DNA of 64,000 nucleotides, taken from Pseudobacter ginsenosidimutans (GTDB lineage Bacteria > Bacteroidota > Bacteroidia > Chitinophagales > Chitinophagaceae). The stretch covers positions 3,534,001 through 3,598,000 of the forward strand of contig NZ_CP042431.1 of assembly GCF_007970185.1 (NCBI RefSeq), written 5' to 3'. Positions 26,611 to 35,214 of the stretch are shown piece by piece (position 1 is the first letter of the stretch; every line of letters starts with the position of its first letter). A program made the position numbers and the translations under genes. The notes below the pieces were generated by a model, which saw only the letters and a list, made by a program, of their open reading frames with translations, made no database searches and was not told the DNA's origin.

Positions 26611-28932
26611 ATGAGAATCATTGCAAAAATAGCCAGGGCCGAACTGCGCAGCCTGTTCTATTCTCCCATTGCATGGGTGGTTGGTATCGCTTTTTTCCTG
26701 CTCACCGGTTTGCGGTTCGTGATCATGATGTACATGTATTCTATCTGGCAGGAAGGTATGCAGGAAGTATCTTCCACATGGGACGGGTGGGGCCACTCGC
26801 TGACCAATATGATGTTCGATGGACTTTACGAAACAGTTACCAATTATCTATACCTGTTCATCCCTTTACTCACCATGGGAGTGATCAATAAGGAGTTCAA
26901 TGCTGGTACCATCAAACTCCTTTATTCCTCCCCTGTAAAGCCCCGGGATATTGTGTTTGGCAAGTATCTCGGACTGATGGGATTCATCTGTATATTATTC
27001 CTGTTATTGATATTGCTGATGAGCGCCGGTGCATTCTCCATCGGGAACATGGATTTCCATGTGTTGCCCGGTGCGTTGTTGGGATATTTCTTACTGGCAG
27101 CCACTTATGTTTCTATCGGTTTGTTCATTTCCAGTCTTACAAATTATCAGATCGTGGCGGGCGTGTTCACTTTTGTTGTTTTCTTCCTGCTGCAGATCAT
27201 GGGAACAGTATGGCAGCAATATGATCTCGTGCGCGATCTCACCTGGTTCTTATCTATCAACGGCAGGGTGAGGAGTCTGGCCAGTGGCCTGATCACGAGC
27301 CGGGATCTCATCTATTTCCTTGTGATCATTGCCATGTTCATTGGTTTTAGTTTGATCAGGCTGCGCAGCTTTCATGAAATGGTGGGCTGGCGGACAAACC
27401 TTTCCCGTTACCTCTCCATCATCGCTGTGTCTTTGCTGATAGGTTATTTCAGTTCGAGGCCTGGCTATATTCTCTATGCCGATGTAAGCAGGAATGAGCA
27501 GAACACCATCATGCCCGTTACCCAGGATGTAGTGGCAGAGCTGGGGAACGATACGCTGAAAGTGACCTTGTACACCAATCTTTTTGATCCTGCCATGCAC
27601 CACGGATTGCCGCAGGCCAGGAATAAATACATCTGGGATTTTTGGGAGAAGTATATACGCTTCCATCCCAATATCCAACTGAACTATGTTTACTATTATG
27701 ACCTGATGGACAGGGATACGGCGGCTTTCCATGCCCGTTATCCCAATAAATCGATCCATGAGATAGCAGAGGAGAATGCTACTGCCAGCAGGCTTTCTGT
27801 TGACCGGTTCAAAATGCCGCAAGAGATCAGGAAGATCATCGATCTGAGTGAGGAAGAAAAAATACTGGTGATGCAGCTGGCATACAAGGGCAAGAAAGCC
27901 TGGTTACGCGTATTCCCTTCCAGGCCCGAGCCATGGCCACTGGAGATGCATGTGTCTGCAGCCATCAGGCGTTTGACAGGTACTTCAATGCCTGAGATGC
28001 TGTTCACAACCGGGCATTTTGAGAGGAGTCCTTTTAAAGCGGGCGAAAAGGAATTCAGGATATCAACCACCTATAAAGCAGGGGAGGAATCCCTCATCAA
28101 TGAAGGGATCGATACGGATACGATTGACCTTGCGCAGCAGGACATTCCTGACTCCACAGCAGTGCTGGTAATTGCCGATCCTAAATCCGCTTATACTGAA
28201 ACGGAAAAAGAGAAAATACTGAGCTGGATCGCTAAAGGCGGCAATACCATTTTCTATGGCGAGCCAGGCAAGCAGCAGATGTTGAACCCGATCCTGCAAA
28301 CCATTGGTGTAAAACTGGAAAACGGCACCATCGTAAAACCCACGAAAGATGAAATGCCGCATATCTTTGAGCCGGTGATCACCAGCCCGGGCAACCGGAT
28401 GGCGGATGAGCCTTTCCTGTTCAGGTACAGGAATGATAAGAGAATGACCCTGCGTCATAAATTTGCCGGAAGCACAGCTGTAACCGTGCAGGAAAAAGAC
28501 GGATTCAAAGCAGAGCCGGTATTCATGCAGTATGGCGATGATTCCACCTGGATAGAGAACGGCGTTCTGGTAGTGGATTCTGCTGCGCCCGTGTATGCTC
28601 CGGCAGAAGGGGATCTGCGTATGACACAATATGCAACAGCGGTTAAGCTATCCCGTAAGGTCAACAATAAGGAGCAACGGATCGTTGTTACCGGTGATGC
28701 GGATTTTATGAGTGATTTCCGGGGAAAAGGCGGACCATTTGCGAATGCAGCTTACAGTTGGCTTGTGTACAATGAATTCCCCAAATATACCAACAGGCCG
28801 CTGCCCATCGACACAAAATTCCTTATCGGGGAAGATACCGGCAGGATTTTGTATATTGTCTACCTTATTGTGCTGCCTGTTGTCTTCATCATCATGGGGA
28901 TCATCATACTGGTACGCAGGAACAGGAAATAA
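26611..28932 (+). CDS. fused GldF-GldG ABC permease/auxiliary protein (copy A2)
   Basis: A 773-residue fusion with the same plan as copy A1: GldF-type permease helices (AELRSLFYSPIAWVVGIAFF, LYLFIPLLTMGVINKEFNAGT, ALLGYFLLAATYVSIGLFISS), then a GldG-like domain (TIMPVTQDVVAELGNDTLKVTLY, GGNTIFYGEPGKQQMLNPILQTIG), then a last helix and a basic tail (ILVRRNRK). The start is the ATG at 26611, one base after the ATPase stop, showing tight coupling. A1 and A2 differ along their whole length and could form the two halves of a heterodimeric transporter. The gene for a MutS-like ATPase starts 7 bases downstream. Confidence 0.85.
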   Translation: MRIIAKIARAELRSLFYSPIAWVVGIAFFLLTGLRFVIMMYMYSIWQEGMQEVSSTWDGWGHSLTNMMFDGLYETVTNYLYLFIPLLTMGVINKEFNAGTIKLLYSSPVKPRDIVFGKYLGLMGFICILFLLLILLMSAGAFSIGNMDFHVLPGALLGYFLLAATYVSIGLFISSLTNYQIVAGVFTFVVFFLLQIMGTVWQQYDLVRDLTWFLSINGRVRSLASGLITSRDLIYFLVIIAMFIGFSLIRLRSFHEMVGWRTNLSRYLSIIAVSLLIGYFSSRPGYILYADVSRNEQNTIMPVTQDVVAELGNDTLKVTLYTNLFDPAMHHGLPQARNKYIWDFWEKYIRFHPNIQLNYVYYYDLMDRDTAAFHARYPNKSIHEIAEENATASRLSVDRFKMPQEIRKIIDLSEEEKILVMQLAYKGKKAWLRVFPSRPEPWPLEMHVSAAIRRLTGTSMPEMLFTTGHFERSPFKAGEKEFRISTTYKAGEESLINEGIDTDTIDLAQQDIPDSTAVLVIADPKSAYTETEKEKILSWIAKGGNTIFYGEPGKQQMLNPILQTIGVKLENGTIVKPTKDEMPHIFEPVITSPGNRMADEPFLFRYRNDKRMTLRHKFAGSTAVTVQEKDGFKAEPVFMQYGDDSTWIENGVLVVDSAAPVYAPAEGDLRMTQYATAVKLSRKVNNKEQRIVVTGDADFMSDFRGKGGPFANAAYSWLVYNEFPKYTNRPLPIDTKFLIGEDTGRILYIVYLIVLPVVFIIMGIIILVRRNRK

Positions 28933-28939
28933 AAATAAT

Positions 28940-30238
28940 ATGATGTATTTACAAACAGATGATCAAACGATAGAGGATTTAAGGTTGTTTGCCAAACGCG
29001 ATCAAACCGGTATCTACGATATCTACAACAATACTTTCACGCGCGGCGGGGAAAGTCTCTTGCAACAATTGTTCAAAGCTCCTCTTGCTGAACGGGAGGC
29101 CATCACCAGGAGGGCCGCAATCATTGCTGCTTTCGCCGGTATGCAGACCCAATTCCCGTTTAAGGGTTCTACGCTGGACAGTGTGGAAAAATATATGACC
29201 CATGGTGGCGCTGCCGGTAATGATGCTTCACAGAAAATATCCCTCAGCGAAAAAGAGGTAGGTAATGGCGTTGCTGCCGTGCTGGACCTGATGCATGTGA
29301 TGAAGGGTTTTCTCCTGAAAGGAGATGTGAGTAAGATACCACACCTGGATGATGAAAGGTCTGCGTTACTAACGGTGCTGGACAGTGCTGAGCTGGCGCC
29401 CGTGTTCAATGAAAGACCAGGCAATAAACTGTCTTATGCTGCAGTGACCGCATTCGATGTGCTGATCCGGGTCAGGGAGCGCGATAAGATAATGGCGGCC
29501 CTGCAGTTCGTGTATCAGATGGATGTGTTCATCTCCGTGGCCGGTATCGCTAATCAACGGAAATTCGTATTCCCTGTTCCCAACTCAAAAGGAGATAGCC
29601 TGTTGAAACTGGAAGGCGTTTATCATCCCGAGTTGAAAGAAGCGGTGGCCAATGATTTCGGGATGAACAGCCAGAGCAATGTAGTGTTCCTCACCGGCGC
29701 CAATATGGCCGGCAAGAGTACTTTCCTCCGGGCTATCAGCACCGCGATGTACATAGCGCATATGGGATTTCCCGTGGCTGCGAAAAAAATGGAATTCCCG
29801 GTGATGGATGGAATTTACACCACCATCAACCTGCCGGATAATCTTGGTATCGGCGCCAGTCACTTTTACGCGGAAGTGCTGCGTGTGAAAAAAGTGGCAA
29901 CGGAATTGAGCACAGGCAAATCCCTGTTCATCATTTTCGATGAACTGTTCCGAGGCACCAACGTGAAAGACGCCAATGAAGGCACTATTGCCGTTACACT
30001 TGGATTTGCCGGAAGGACCAATAGTCTCTTTATCATCTCCTCCCATATTGTGGAAGCCGGGGAAGTGCTGAAACAAAAAGAGAATATCGCTTTCCATTTT
30101 TTGCCTACACGTATGAACGGCCATGTGCCGGAATATACTTACAGGCTGGAAGAAGGTGTTTCTGAAGACAGGCATGGTATGATCATTATCCGGAATGAAG
30201 GGATACTCGATACTTTGAAAAATGGGAAAAAGGATTAA
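28940..30238 (+). CDS. short MutS-like ATPase, first of pair (copy A)
   Basis: A 432-residue protein made only of MutS domain III (lever/core, residues about 1-235, from TRGGESLLQQLFKAPLAE) and the MutS ATPase domain V. Walker A is GANMAGKST (253-261), the MutS-specific motif reads GASHFYAEV where classical MutS has STFMVEM, and Walker B is FIIFDELFRGTN. A conserved histidine lies in ISSHIVEAGE. Domain I (mismatch recognition), domain II and an Smr nuclease are all absent, so it is neither mismatch-repair MutS nor MutS2. It follows the fused GldFG gene by 7 bases and precedes a paralogue by 36. The start is ATG 28940 (a second ATG follows at once). The function is unknown. Confidence 0.85.
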   Translation: MMYLQTDDQTIEDLRLFAKRDQTGIYDIYNNTFTRGGESLLQQLFKAPLAEREAITRRAAIIAAFAGMQTQFPFKGSTLDSVEKYMTHGGAAGNDASQKISLSEKEVGNGVAAVLDLMHVMKGFLLKGDVSKIPHLDDERSALLTVLDSAELAPVFNERPGNKLSYAAVTAFDVLIRVRERDKIMAALQFVYQMDVFISVAGIANQRKFVFPVPNSKGDSLLKLEGVYHPELKEAVANDFGMNSQSNVVFLTGANMAGKSTFLRAISTAMYIAHMGFPVAAKKMEFPVMDGIYTTINLPDNLGIGASHFYAEVLRVKKVATELSTGKSLFIIFDELFRGTNVKDANEGTIAVTLGFAGRTNSLFIISSHIVEAGEVLKQKENIAFHFLPTRMNGHVPEYTYRLEEGVSEDRHGMIIIRNEGILDTLKNGKKD

Positions 30239-30274
30239 GCGAATAGCGGAAGTGAAACAATTAAAATCAATACA

Positions 30275-31591
30275 ATGAGTTTTAGTATAGACAGGCAATC
30301 GCTGGATGAACTGAACCTGCTGGGGAAATTCCGCCAGGGATCCGTGTATCATCTGTTCAACCAGGTGAAAACCAGGGGTGGTGAAAAATTACTGGATGAA
30401 CTCTTCCGTCAGCCGCTCACCGATGCAGCTGCCATCAATCACCGGTCGTCTGTATTCGGCTTCTTTCAGTCCGTTGCCATCAATTTCCCCTTCGAAGCGG
30501 AACAGGTGACCCTGATGCAGGAATATATGGATGGTGCTTCGGGGAGAAGCCTTCCTGCGGTGTATGGGAGCCTGTTCGTGCTGAAGAGTCTTTCTTCGCT
30601 CACCCGCGATGAACGCTATAAGAAAATGATCCAGGGCCTGCAGGCAACGATCTCTGTTCTGAAGAAATGTTTTGCATTGACTGAAATGCTGCATGCACCC
30701 GGAAGCCCTTACCAGCCGAGGGTTGAGCAGGTAAAGAAAATACTGTCAGATGAAAAACTGATGCAGGTGATCGAAACAGATATTTATCGCGATATCTCTT
30801 TCGGTTCCATTGCAGGCTTCGATCACCTGTTGAGAACGAAGCTGCACACTGCTGTATCGGACCTGTTGCTGTTCATTGCTGAAGTTGATGTGAACATTGC
30901 CGTTAGTAATGTGGCAAGGTCAAAGCACTTCAAATATGCGCAGGCCATGCCGAAGGAAGCAAATCTGCTGGAAGCAGAGAACCTGCGTCACCCGGCGGTG
31001 CCCGGCGCGATCGGTAACCAGATCAGCATGAACAAAAAGGAGAATGTGATCTTTCTCACCGGCGCCAATATGGCCGGCAAGAGTACCTGGATGAAATCCA
31101 TCGGTATCGGGATGTATATGGCGCATATCGGATTCCCTGTGGCAGCGGATTCCATGACCTTTTCCGTAAGGGATGGGATTTTCTCTTCCATCAATGTGGC
31201 GGATAATATTGGATTAGGTTATAGCCATTTCTATGCGGAAGTGGTGCGTGTGAAAGCAGCGGCTGATGCTACGGCTACCGGCAAACACCTGTTACTGATC
31301 TTCGATGAGCTGTTCAAGGGAACGAATGTTAAGGATGCCTACGACGGCACACTGGCCGTTACAGAAGGATTTTCTGAATATGGTAATTGTCTTTTCATCC
31401 TCAGCACGCATATCATCGAAGTAGGAGAGGCATTGCAATCACATAACAATATCCGCTTCAAATTCATGCCCACCGTGATGGATGGGAATGTTCCGCGCTA
31501 TACTTATAAATTGGAGAATGGCATCACGCAGGACAGGCAGGGCATGATGATCATCCGCAATGAAAGGATCCTGGAAATATTGCAGGGGTAA
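30275..31591 (+). CDS. short MutS-like ATPase, second of pair (copy A)
   Basis: A 438-residue paralogue of the preceding protein, again with only MutS domains III and V. The N-terminal helix bundle opens with TRGGEKLLDELFRQPLTD. Walker A is GANMAGKST (263-271), the MutS motif reads GYSHFYAEV, and Walker B is LIFDELFKGTN, with lysine where the first member of the pair has arginine. The switch histidine is in LSTHIIEVGE. All ATPase residues look intact. Dimer formation with the first paralogue is a reasonable inference because MutS ATPases work as composite dimers. It is the last gene of the plus-strand unit; no clear terminator was found in the 18 bases before the convergent protease gene. Confidence 0.85.
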   Translation: MSFSIDRQSLDELNLLGKFRQGSVYHLFNQVKTRGGEKLLDELFRQPLTDAAAINHRSSVFGFFQSVAINFPFEAEQVTLMQEYMDGASGRSLPAVYGSLFVLKSLSSLTRDERYKKMIQGLQATISVLKKCFALTEMLHAPGSPYQPRVEQVKKILSDEKLMQVIETDIYRDISFGSIAGFDHLLRTKLHTAVSDLLLFIAEVDVNIAVSNVARSKHFKYAQAMPKEANLLEAENLRHPAVPGAIGNQISMNKKENVIFLTGANMAGKSTWMKSIGIGMYMAHIGFPVAADSMTFSVRDGIFSSINVADNIGLGYSHFYAEVVRVKAAADATATGKHLLLIFDELFKGTNVKDAYDGTLAVTEGFSEYGNCLFILSTHIIEVGEALQSHNNIRFKFMPTVMDGNVPRYTYKLENGITQDRQGMMIIRNERILEILQG

Positions 31592-31609
31592 GCGCGTGGC
31601 TTTCCCTGC

Positions 31610-33568
31610 TCAGTAACATTTCACTTTTATACGGGATACGCAATTGCCATAACCATCTTCCGCGTCTTCAAAGTATTGTTTGTTTGCATTGACCCTGGTG
31701 CCTGCGGCAGAAGTACAGAGTGTTTTTCCGACAGGCATGAAAGGAAGCTGCCGGTAAATAATGCTGCCGTTTTCTTTTGTAAATGCCCATTGGTATTTGC
31801 CGGTATAGGCCATGATGCAATTCAGATCACCGCTTGCATCGTTGTGAGGGCCTCCGAGCAGGTTCTGATCAAGTTCGGGAATCTTCGGACTTGGCTCTCC
31901 ATTCTCTAATATAAAGCGGATATCAAGTGAAGGATTTTCTGCCTTGGTGTAGATCACTCCCTTACCCGAACTTCCATGATGCGGAATTCCAATGCCATGG
32001 CCTAACTCATGCGCCACCGTGTTATCGATGTCTTCCTGCAAAGTGTATGGAAGACTGGTCAGTTCATTCCGGCTTAATGTGCCTTCATAAATCCTTCTGA
32101 TCTCTTTGATGTTGATATATACGTTGGTGGTTTGTTTTGTTGTTTTGAATGGAGTGGCAGGCAAAACCTTCCCAAGATCGGCACCCATATCTTTCTCTTC
32201 AATAAAAAGTCCGTATTGATCTCCGGCCTTACCGGTGGTTTTGTTTTTATTGAAGATCCTGTTTTCAGCCATTTCTGTGGTCAGGCAGATCAGAGGGATC
32301 ACTTTGGTAGCTGAGGCAAAGAGCTTGAAGCCGCCGCGGAATTTTTCAAGGTCTTCCTGTTTTACCCTGATGGCCACTTCTTTTTTTACCGGGTCGAGGC
32401 GAACAAATTTGCCTTCAGAGATCATACCACGATATTCTTCATAAGCAGTCAGTCCATCGCCGTTCCGGTTATTACCAGCTGTTACTTCCTTATCGTCATT
32501 TTCCTTTGGATTTTCATTTTTTTCCAACCAGGATTTTGCGATCAATCGTCCTGCATCCCGCTTTGGATAAGGGATGGATGTAGGGCCGTCTTTTTTAAGA
32601 TAATGGCCCGTTACCTGTGAGCCATCCTGCAGAAAGGCGGTAACTTCCAATATCGTATATCCGCCACCGTCATAGGACCCTATTGCAAACGAGCCGGTTT
32701 CTCCATCGCTGGTATTTACCGTTAGCGTTTGGCCATCGCCGGAAGCAGGTTGATGATCTTCATTCAGCAATCGCATATCATGTTTTCCCGGTGCTGTAGC
32801 ATCCAGGGGATAATTAATGGTAACACCCGGTTCCTGAGAGGTTTTCATCAGTTTTGCCTCGAAATATTTTGCTTTTACGTTCAGGGGCTTCCCTTCAGGA
32901 TTCACCAGTTTCAATCCAACATCGATATGATTGCCTTTCGTGTTTTCATCCATTCCTGGTTCAGGCAGCCAGTTCTCATACCCCGGACTTTCAATAATAA
33001 GGTCTACAGGTACGGGATTCCTTACAAATGCCCACTGGTAGATCTCTTCTGTGTACCCGGATCCTGATTTGTTCCTGTCTGTTTCATTACCAATAAGGAG
33101 ATCAGGATTATCACCCATTTCCTTGCTTTCCAGCTGAAATAGCGCTTCGTCCATTCCGAAATCCCTGTAAGTGGTTTCTCCATCCCGGGTAACCTTCAAT
33201 TTTCCGGAACAGGAAGGAACGAAAAGATAAACGGAATAATATTTCTTATCGTCGGTGATGGTAACACTGAATTCTGTTTGAGCGGTAGCCGTTACCGATC
33301 CGGATTCCGAGTAGCTGGAGCCATAGGAATTATCTTGGTTTTCTATTGAGTAGGTAGCAGTGGCCGTACCGATCCCGTTTTTGAAACTGATCTCGATCCT
33401 GTACAACACATCACTTTTACCGGTTTTGCTGCTGCTGACGGAGTGCCGCTGGAAGAGAGCGTTGCCACTCCATTCCTTCATTTCATCGGTCAGGTCCTGT
33501 GTAACTGCAATCAGAGGACTAATGATCAGTAATAAGAAGGTCAACTGCTGCTTCATCGATTGTTTCAT
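31610..33568 (-). CDS. secreted metzincin-type zinc metalloprotease
   Basis: A 652-residue protein with a signal peptide (QLTFLLLIISPLIAVTQ). The first 330 residues are beta-rich with no family I recognise. A calcium-loop-like NRNGDGLTAYEEY lies near residue 370. The protease domain is C-terminal: HELGHGIGIPH has the metzincin zinc signature HExxHxxGxxH (His520, Glu521, His524, His530), and the Met-turn is CIMAY (Met586). The catalytic set is therefore complete. The C-terminal cysteines (CTS, NCVSRIKVKC) may form disulfides. It is convergent with the MutS-like gene and divergent from a ZU5-like lipoprotein gene. The substrate is unknown. Confidence 0.8.
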   Translation of the reverse strand: MKQSMKQQLTFLLLIISPLIAVTQDLTDEMKEWSGNALFQRHSVSSSKTGKSDVLYRIEISFKNGIGTATATYSIENQDNSYGSSYSESGSVTATAQTEFSVTITDDKKYYSVYLFVPSCSGKLKVTRDGETTYRDFGMDEALFQLESKEMGDNPDLLIGNETDRNKSGSGYTEEIYQWAFVRNPVPVDLIIESPGYENWLPEPGMDENTKGNHIDVGLKLVNPEGKPLNVKAKYFEAKLMKTSQEPGVTINYPLDATAPGKHDMRLLNEDHQPASGDGQTLTVNTSDGETGSFAIGSYDGGGYTILEVTAFLQDGSQVTGHYLKKDGPTSIPYPKRDAGRLIAKSWLEKNENPKENDDKEVTAGNNRNGDGLTAYEEYRGMISEGKFVRLDPVKKEVAIRVKQEDLEKFRGGFKLFASATKVIPLICLTTEMAENRIFNKNKTTGKAGDQYGLFIEEKDMGADLGKVLPATPFKTTKQTTNVYINIKEIRRIYEGTLSRNELTSLPYTLQEDIDNTVAHELGHGIGIPHHGSSGKGVIYTKAENPSLDIRFILENGEPSPKIPELDQNLLGGPHNDASGDLNCIMAYTGKYQWAFTKENGSIIYRQLPFMPVGKTLCTSAAGTRVNANKQYFEDAEDGYGNCVSRIKVKCY

Positions 33569-33874
33569 GCTTCAAAGAAAAGGATGATCAGGTACATCAG
33601 GGAGCTTGGGCTGATACGAACTGCCGGATCACCAGTCCGGACTGCGTAAAAATGATACTGAACTTTATTGAGGGGTCAAATGATTTCCATCGTCAATAAA
33701 AATGGTTGTCAAAGAATTTATTGCCTCTCTTTTTAGCTGTATTGAATTGTATTTTTTGTCTGCACAAACCGCTTTCTGTCGACTGTCCGGCTTCTCTGTC
33801 TCCTGTAATAACGGATGCCATTGACGGATATTTACTTTGCTTTCCGAAACCAGCAAAAGAGTTTCGGATCGAAT
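33569..33874. other. intergenic region between divergent protease and lipoprotein genes
   Basis: A 306-base gap with no credible gene. It should hold two promoters. TTTACTTTGC at about 33829-33838 resembles a -7 element for the plus-strand lipoprotein, but no matching -33 TTG is well placed. No long repeat or stable hairpin stands out. Confidence 0.4.
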
Positions 33875-35143
33875 ATGAAAATGAAGCCAGGAAATTTATT
33901 GTTGTACGCCGCATGTATGTTTTTATTGATCTGTTGTAAGAAGAATGAGGGTGGGAAAGACAATATTCCCCGTGTTGCTGTTCCGAAGGAGCATGGAACT
34001 CCGGTGGGAACTGCTGTATCAAAAGTCATCGGCCCGCAGGGTGGTAGCATTGAAAGTGGAGATGGTCGCATGAGCATTACTGTTCCATCAGGTGCAGTAA
34101 ATGAGAACACATCTTTCTCAATCCAGCCAGTAACAAATACGCTTACACTCGGAAGCGGGTACAGTTACAGGCTGCTTCCGGAAAATGTAAACTTCAACAA
34201 GGACGTAGAGATCCGTTTCAAATATGATGAGCAGGATCTGGCCGGAACAGATGTAGATTATCTTTTCCTGGCCTGTCAGAATGCTGAAGGATTCTGGCTT
34301 CGCGCCAGTAACAGAACCATCGATAGAACAAACAAGGTTCTGAAAGTAAATACCAGGCATTTCAGCGATTGGTCCATAGAAACTTCTATCCGGCTCGTCA
34401 ACAAAGGGAAGTCTGTTCTTACTGTTGGAGAGACCACCAGTTTTGTAGTGTACATAGATCCTGCTTTAGGAGAAGAAGAGCAGGATGGTTATTTGCATCT
34501 GCTGCTGCCGGAATACGGCGTTGCCGACAAGAACATCAAAGAATGGAAAGTTTTTGGAGTTGGCTCAATTTCAAAAAGCAAAACGCTGGAAGCTACTTAT
34601 AAGGCGCCGGCTGCCATCGCTGCTTCTTCTACTGATATTGTGGAAGCTACTGTTGTGAATGTGCTGAATGAAATAGACCCAACTGTTTTTGGTAGTGGTG
34701 GTACACTTATCATACGCGAGAATGTGCAATTGGAAAAAGAAGAATATTTCTATTGGTCTCTCAAAGGATCAAAGTTCTCGGGAGGAATAACTGTGGCGCA
34801 GGCTGCCAATGGAAGAACTGCAATATCAGTGAACAATGGCGCTAATTCACTGAGCATTCAGTTCTCCGGCCAACGTACAGGTTCCTTCAGTCCGGGTGAT
34901 ATGGAGCAGGGCGGTAAACTGGCTGTGGTAGGCTCTTTGAACGGAAAGATCTATCAGACTTCCCATACCAAATGCGAAAGCAATGAAAAGGAATACGGAC
35001 AAGGCAGTCTTTCCATTACCAAATACGGTGATGTTGGTGGATACATCGAGGGCAGCTTATCTGTGGGCAGCTTTCATGTTGATGGCTGTGATGCGGAAAA
35101 TGGAATGATCCTGGGCAGCTTCAGGGTGAAACGAAAAGGATAA
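33875..35143 (+). CDS. ZU5-domain-like surface lipoprotein
   Basis: A 422-residue predicted lipoprotein (LLLYAACMFLLICCKKNEGG; lipidated Cys near residue 20). Residues about 45-145 resemble a ZU5 domain: VIGPQGGSIESGDGRMSITV then PSGAVNENTSFSIQPVTNT. The remaining beta-rich part has no family I recognise and ends in two glycine-rich segments (GGYIEGSLSVGSFHVDGCD). The start is the ATG at 33875, which gives a proper signal; the longer frame upstream does not. It is transcribed away from the protease gene, ends in a terminator and is probably monocistronic. A binding or adhesion role is a guess. Confidence 0.7.
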   Translation: MKMKPGNLLLYAACMFLLICCKKNEGGKDNIPRVAVPKEHGTPVGTAVSKVIGPQGGSIESGDGRMSITVPSGAVNENTSFSIQPVTNTLTLGSGYSYRLLPENVNFNKDVEIRFKYDEQDLAGTDVDYLFLACQNAEGFWLRASNRTIDRTNKVLKVNTRHFSDWSIETSIRLVNKGKSVLTVGETTSFVVYIDPALGEEEQDGYLHLLLPEYGVADKNIKEWKVFGVGSISKSKTLEATYKAPAAIAASSTDIVEATVVNVLNEIDPTVFGSGGTLIIRENVQLEKEEYFYWSLKGSKFSGGITVAQAANGRTAISVNNGANSLSIQFSGQRTGSFSPGDMEQGGKLAVVGSLNGKIYQTSHTKCESNEKEYGQGSLSITKYGDVGGYIEGSLSVGSFHVDGCDAENGMILGSFRVKRKG

Positions 35144-35179
35144 AAGTATAAAGTCTTTTTTAGTCACATGTGCGGAGCC

Positions 35180-35214
35180 GGGGTTACCTCAAAAAGGTAG
35201 CCCCTTTATACTTT
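35180..35214 (+). terminator. rho-independent terminator after the ZU5-like lipoprotein gene
   Basis: GGGGTTACCT (35180-35189) pairs with AGGTAGCCCC (35195-35204) with one wobble and a CAAAA loop, followed by TTTATACTTTC. It touches the 3' end of the convergent regulator gene, whose stop is at 35206. Confidence 0.8.

Noticed and set aside
23344-28932. Part of a gliding-motility operon
   Set aside because: Only GldF/GldG/GldA-type functions are present, in fused and duplicated form; no other gliding or type IX secretion gene is in the window.
28940-31591. MutS-like genes as ordinary mismatch repair (MutS) or MutS2
   Set aside because: Domains I and II and the Smr domain are missing, they occur in tandem pairs, and the neighbours are transporter genes.
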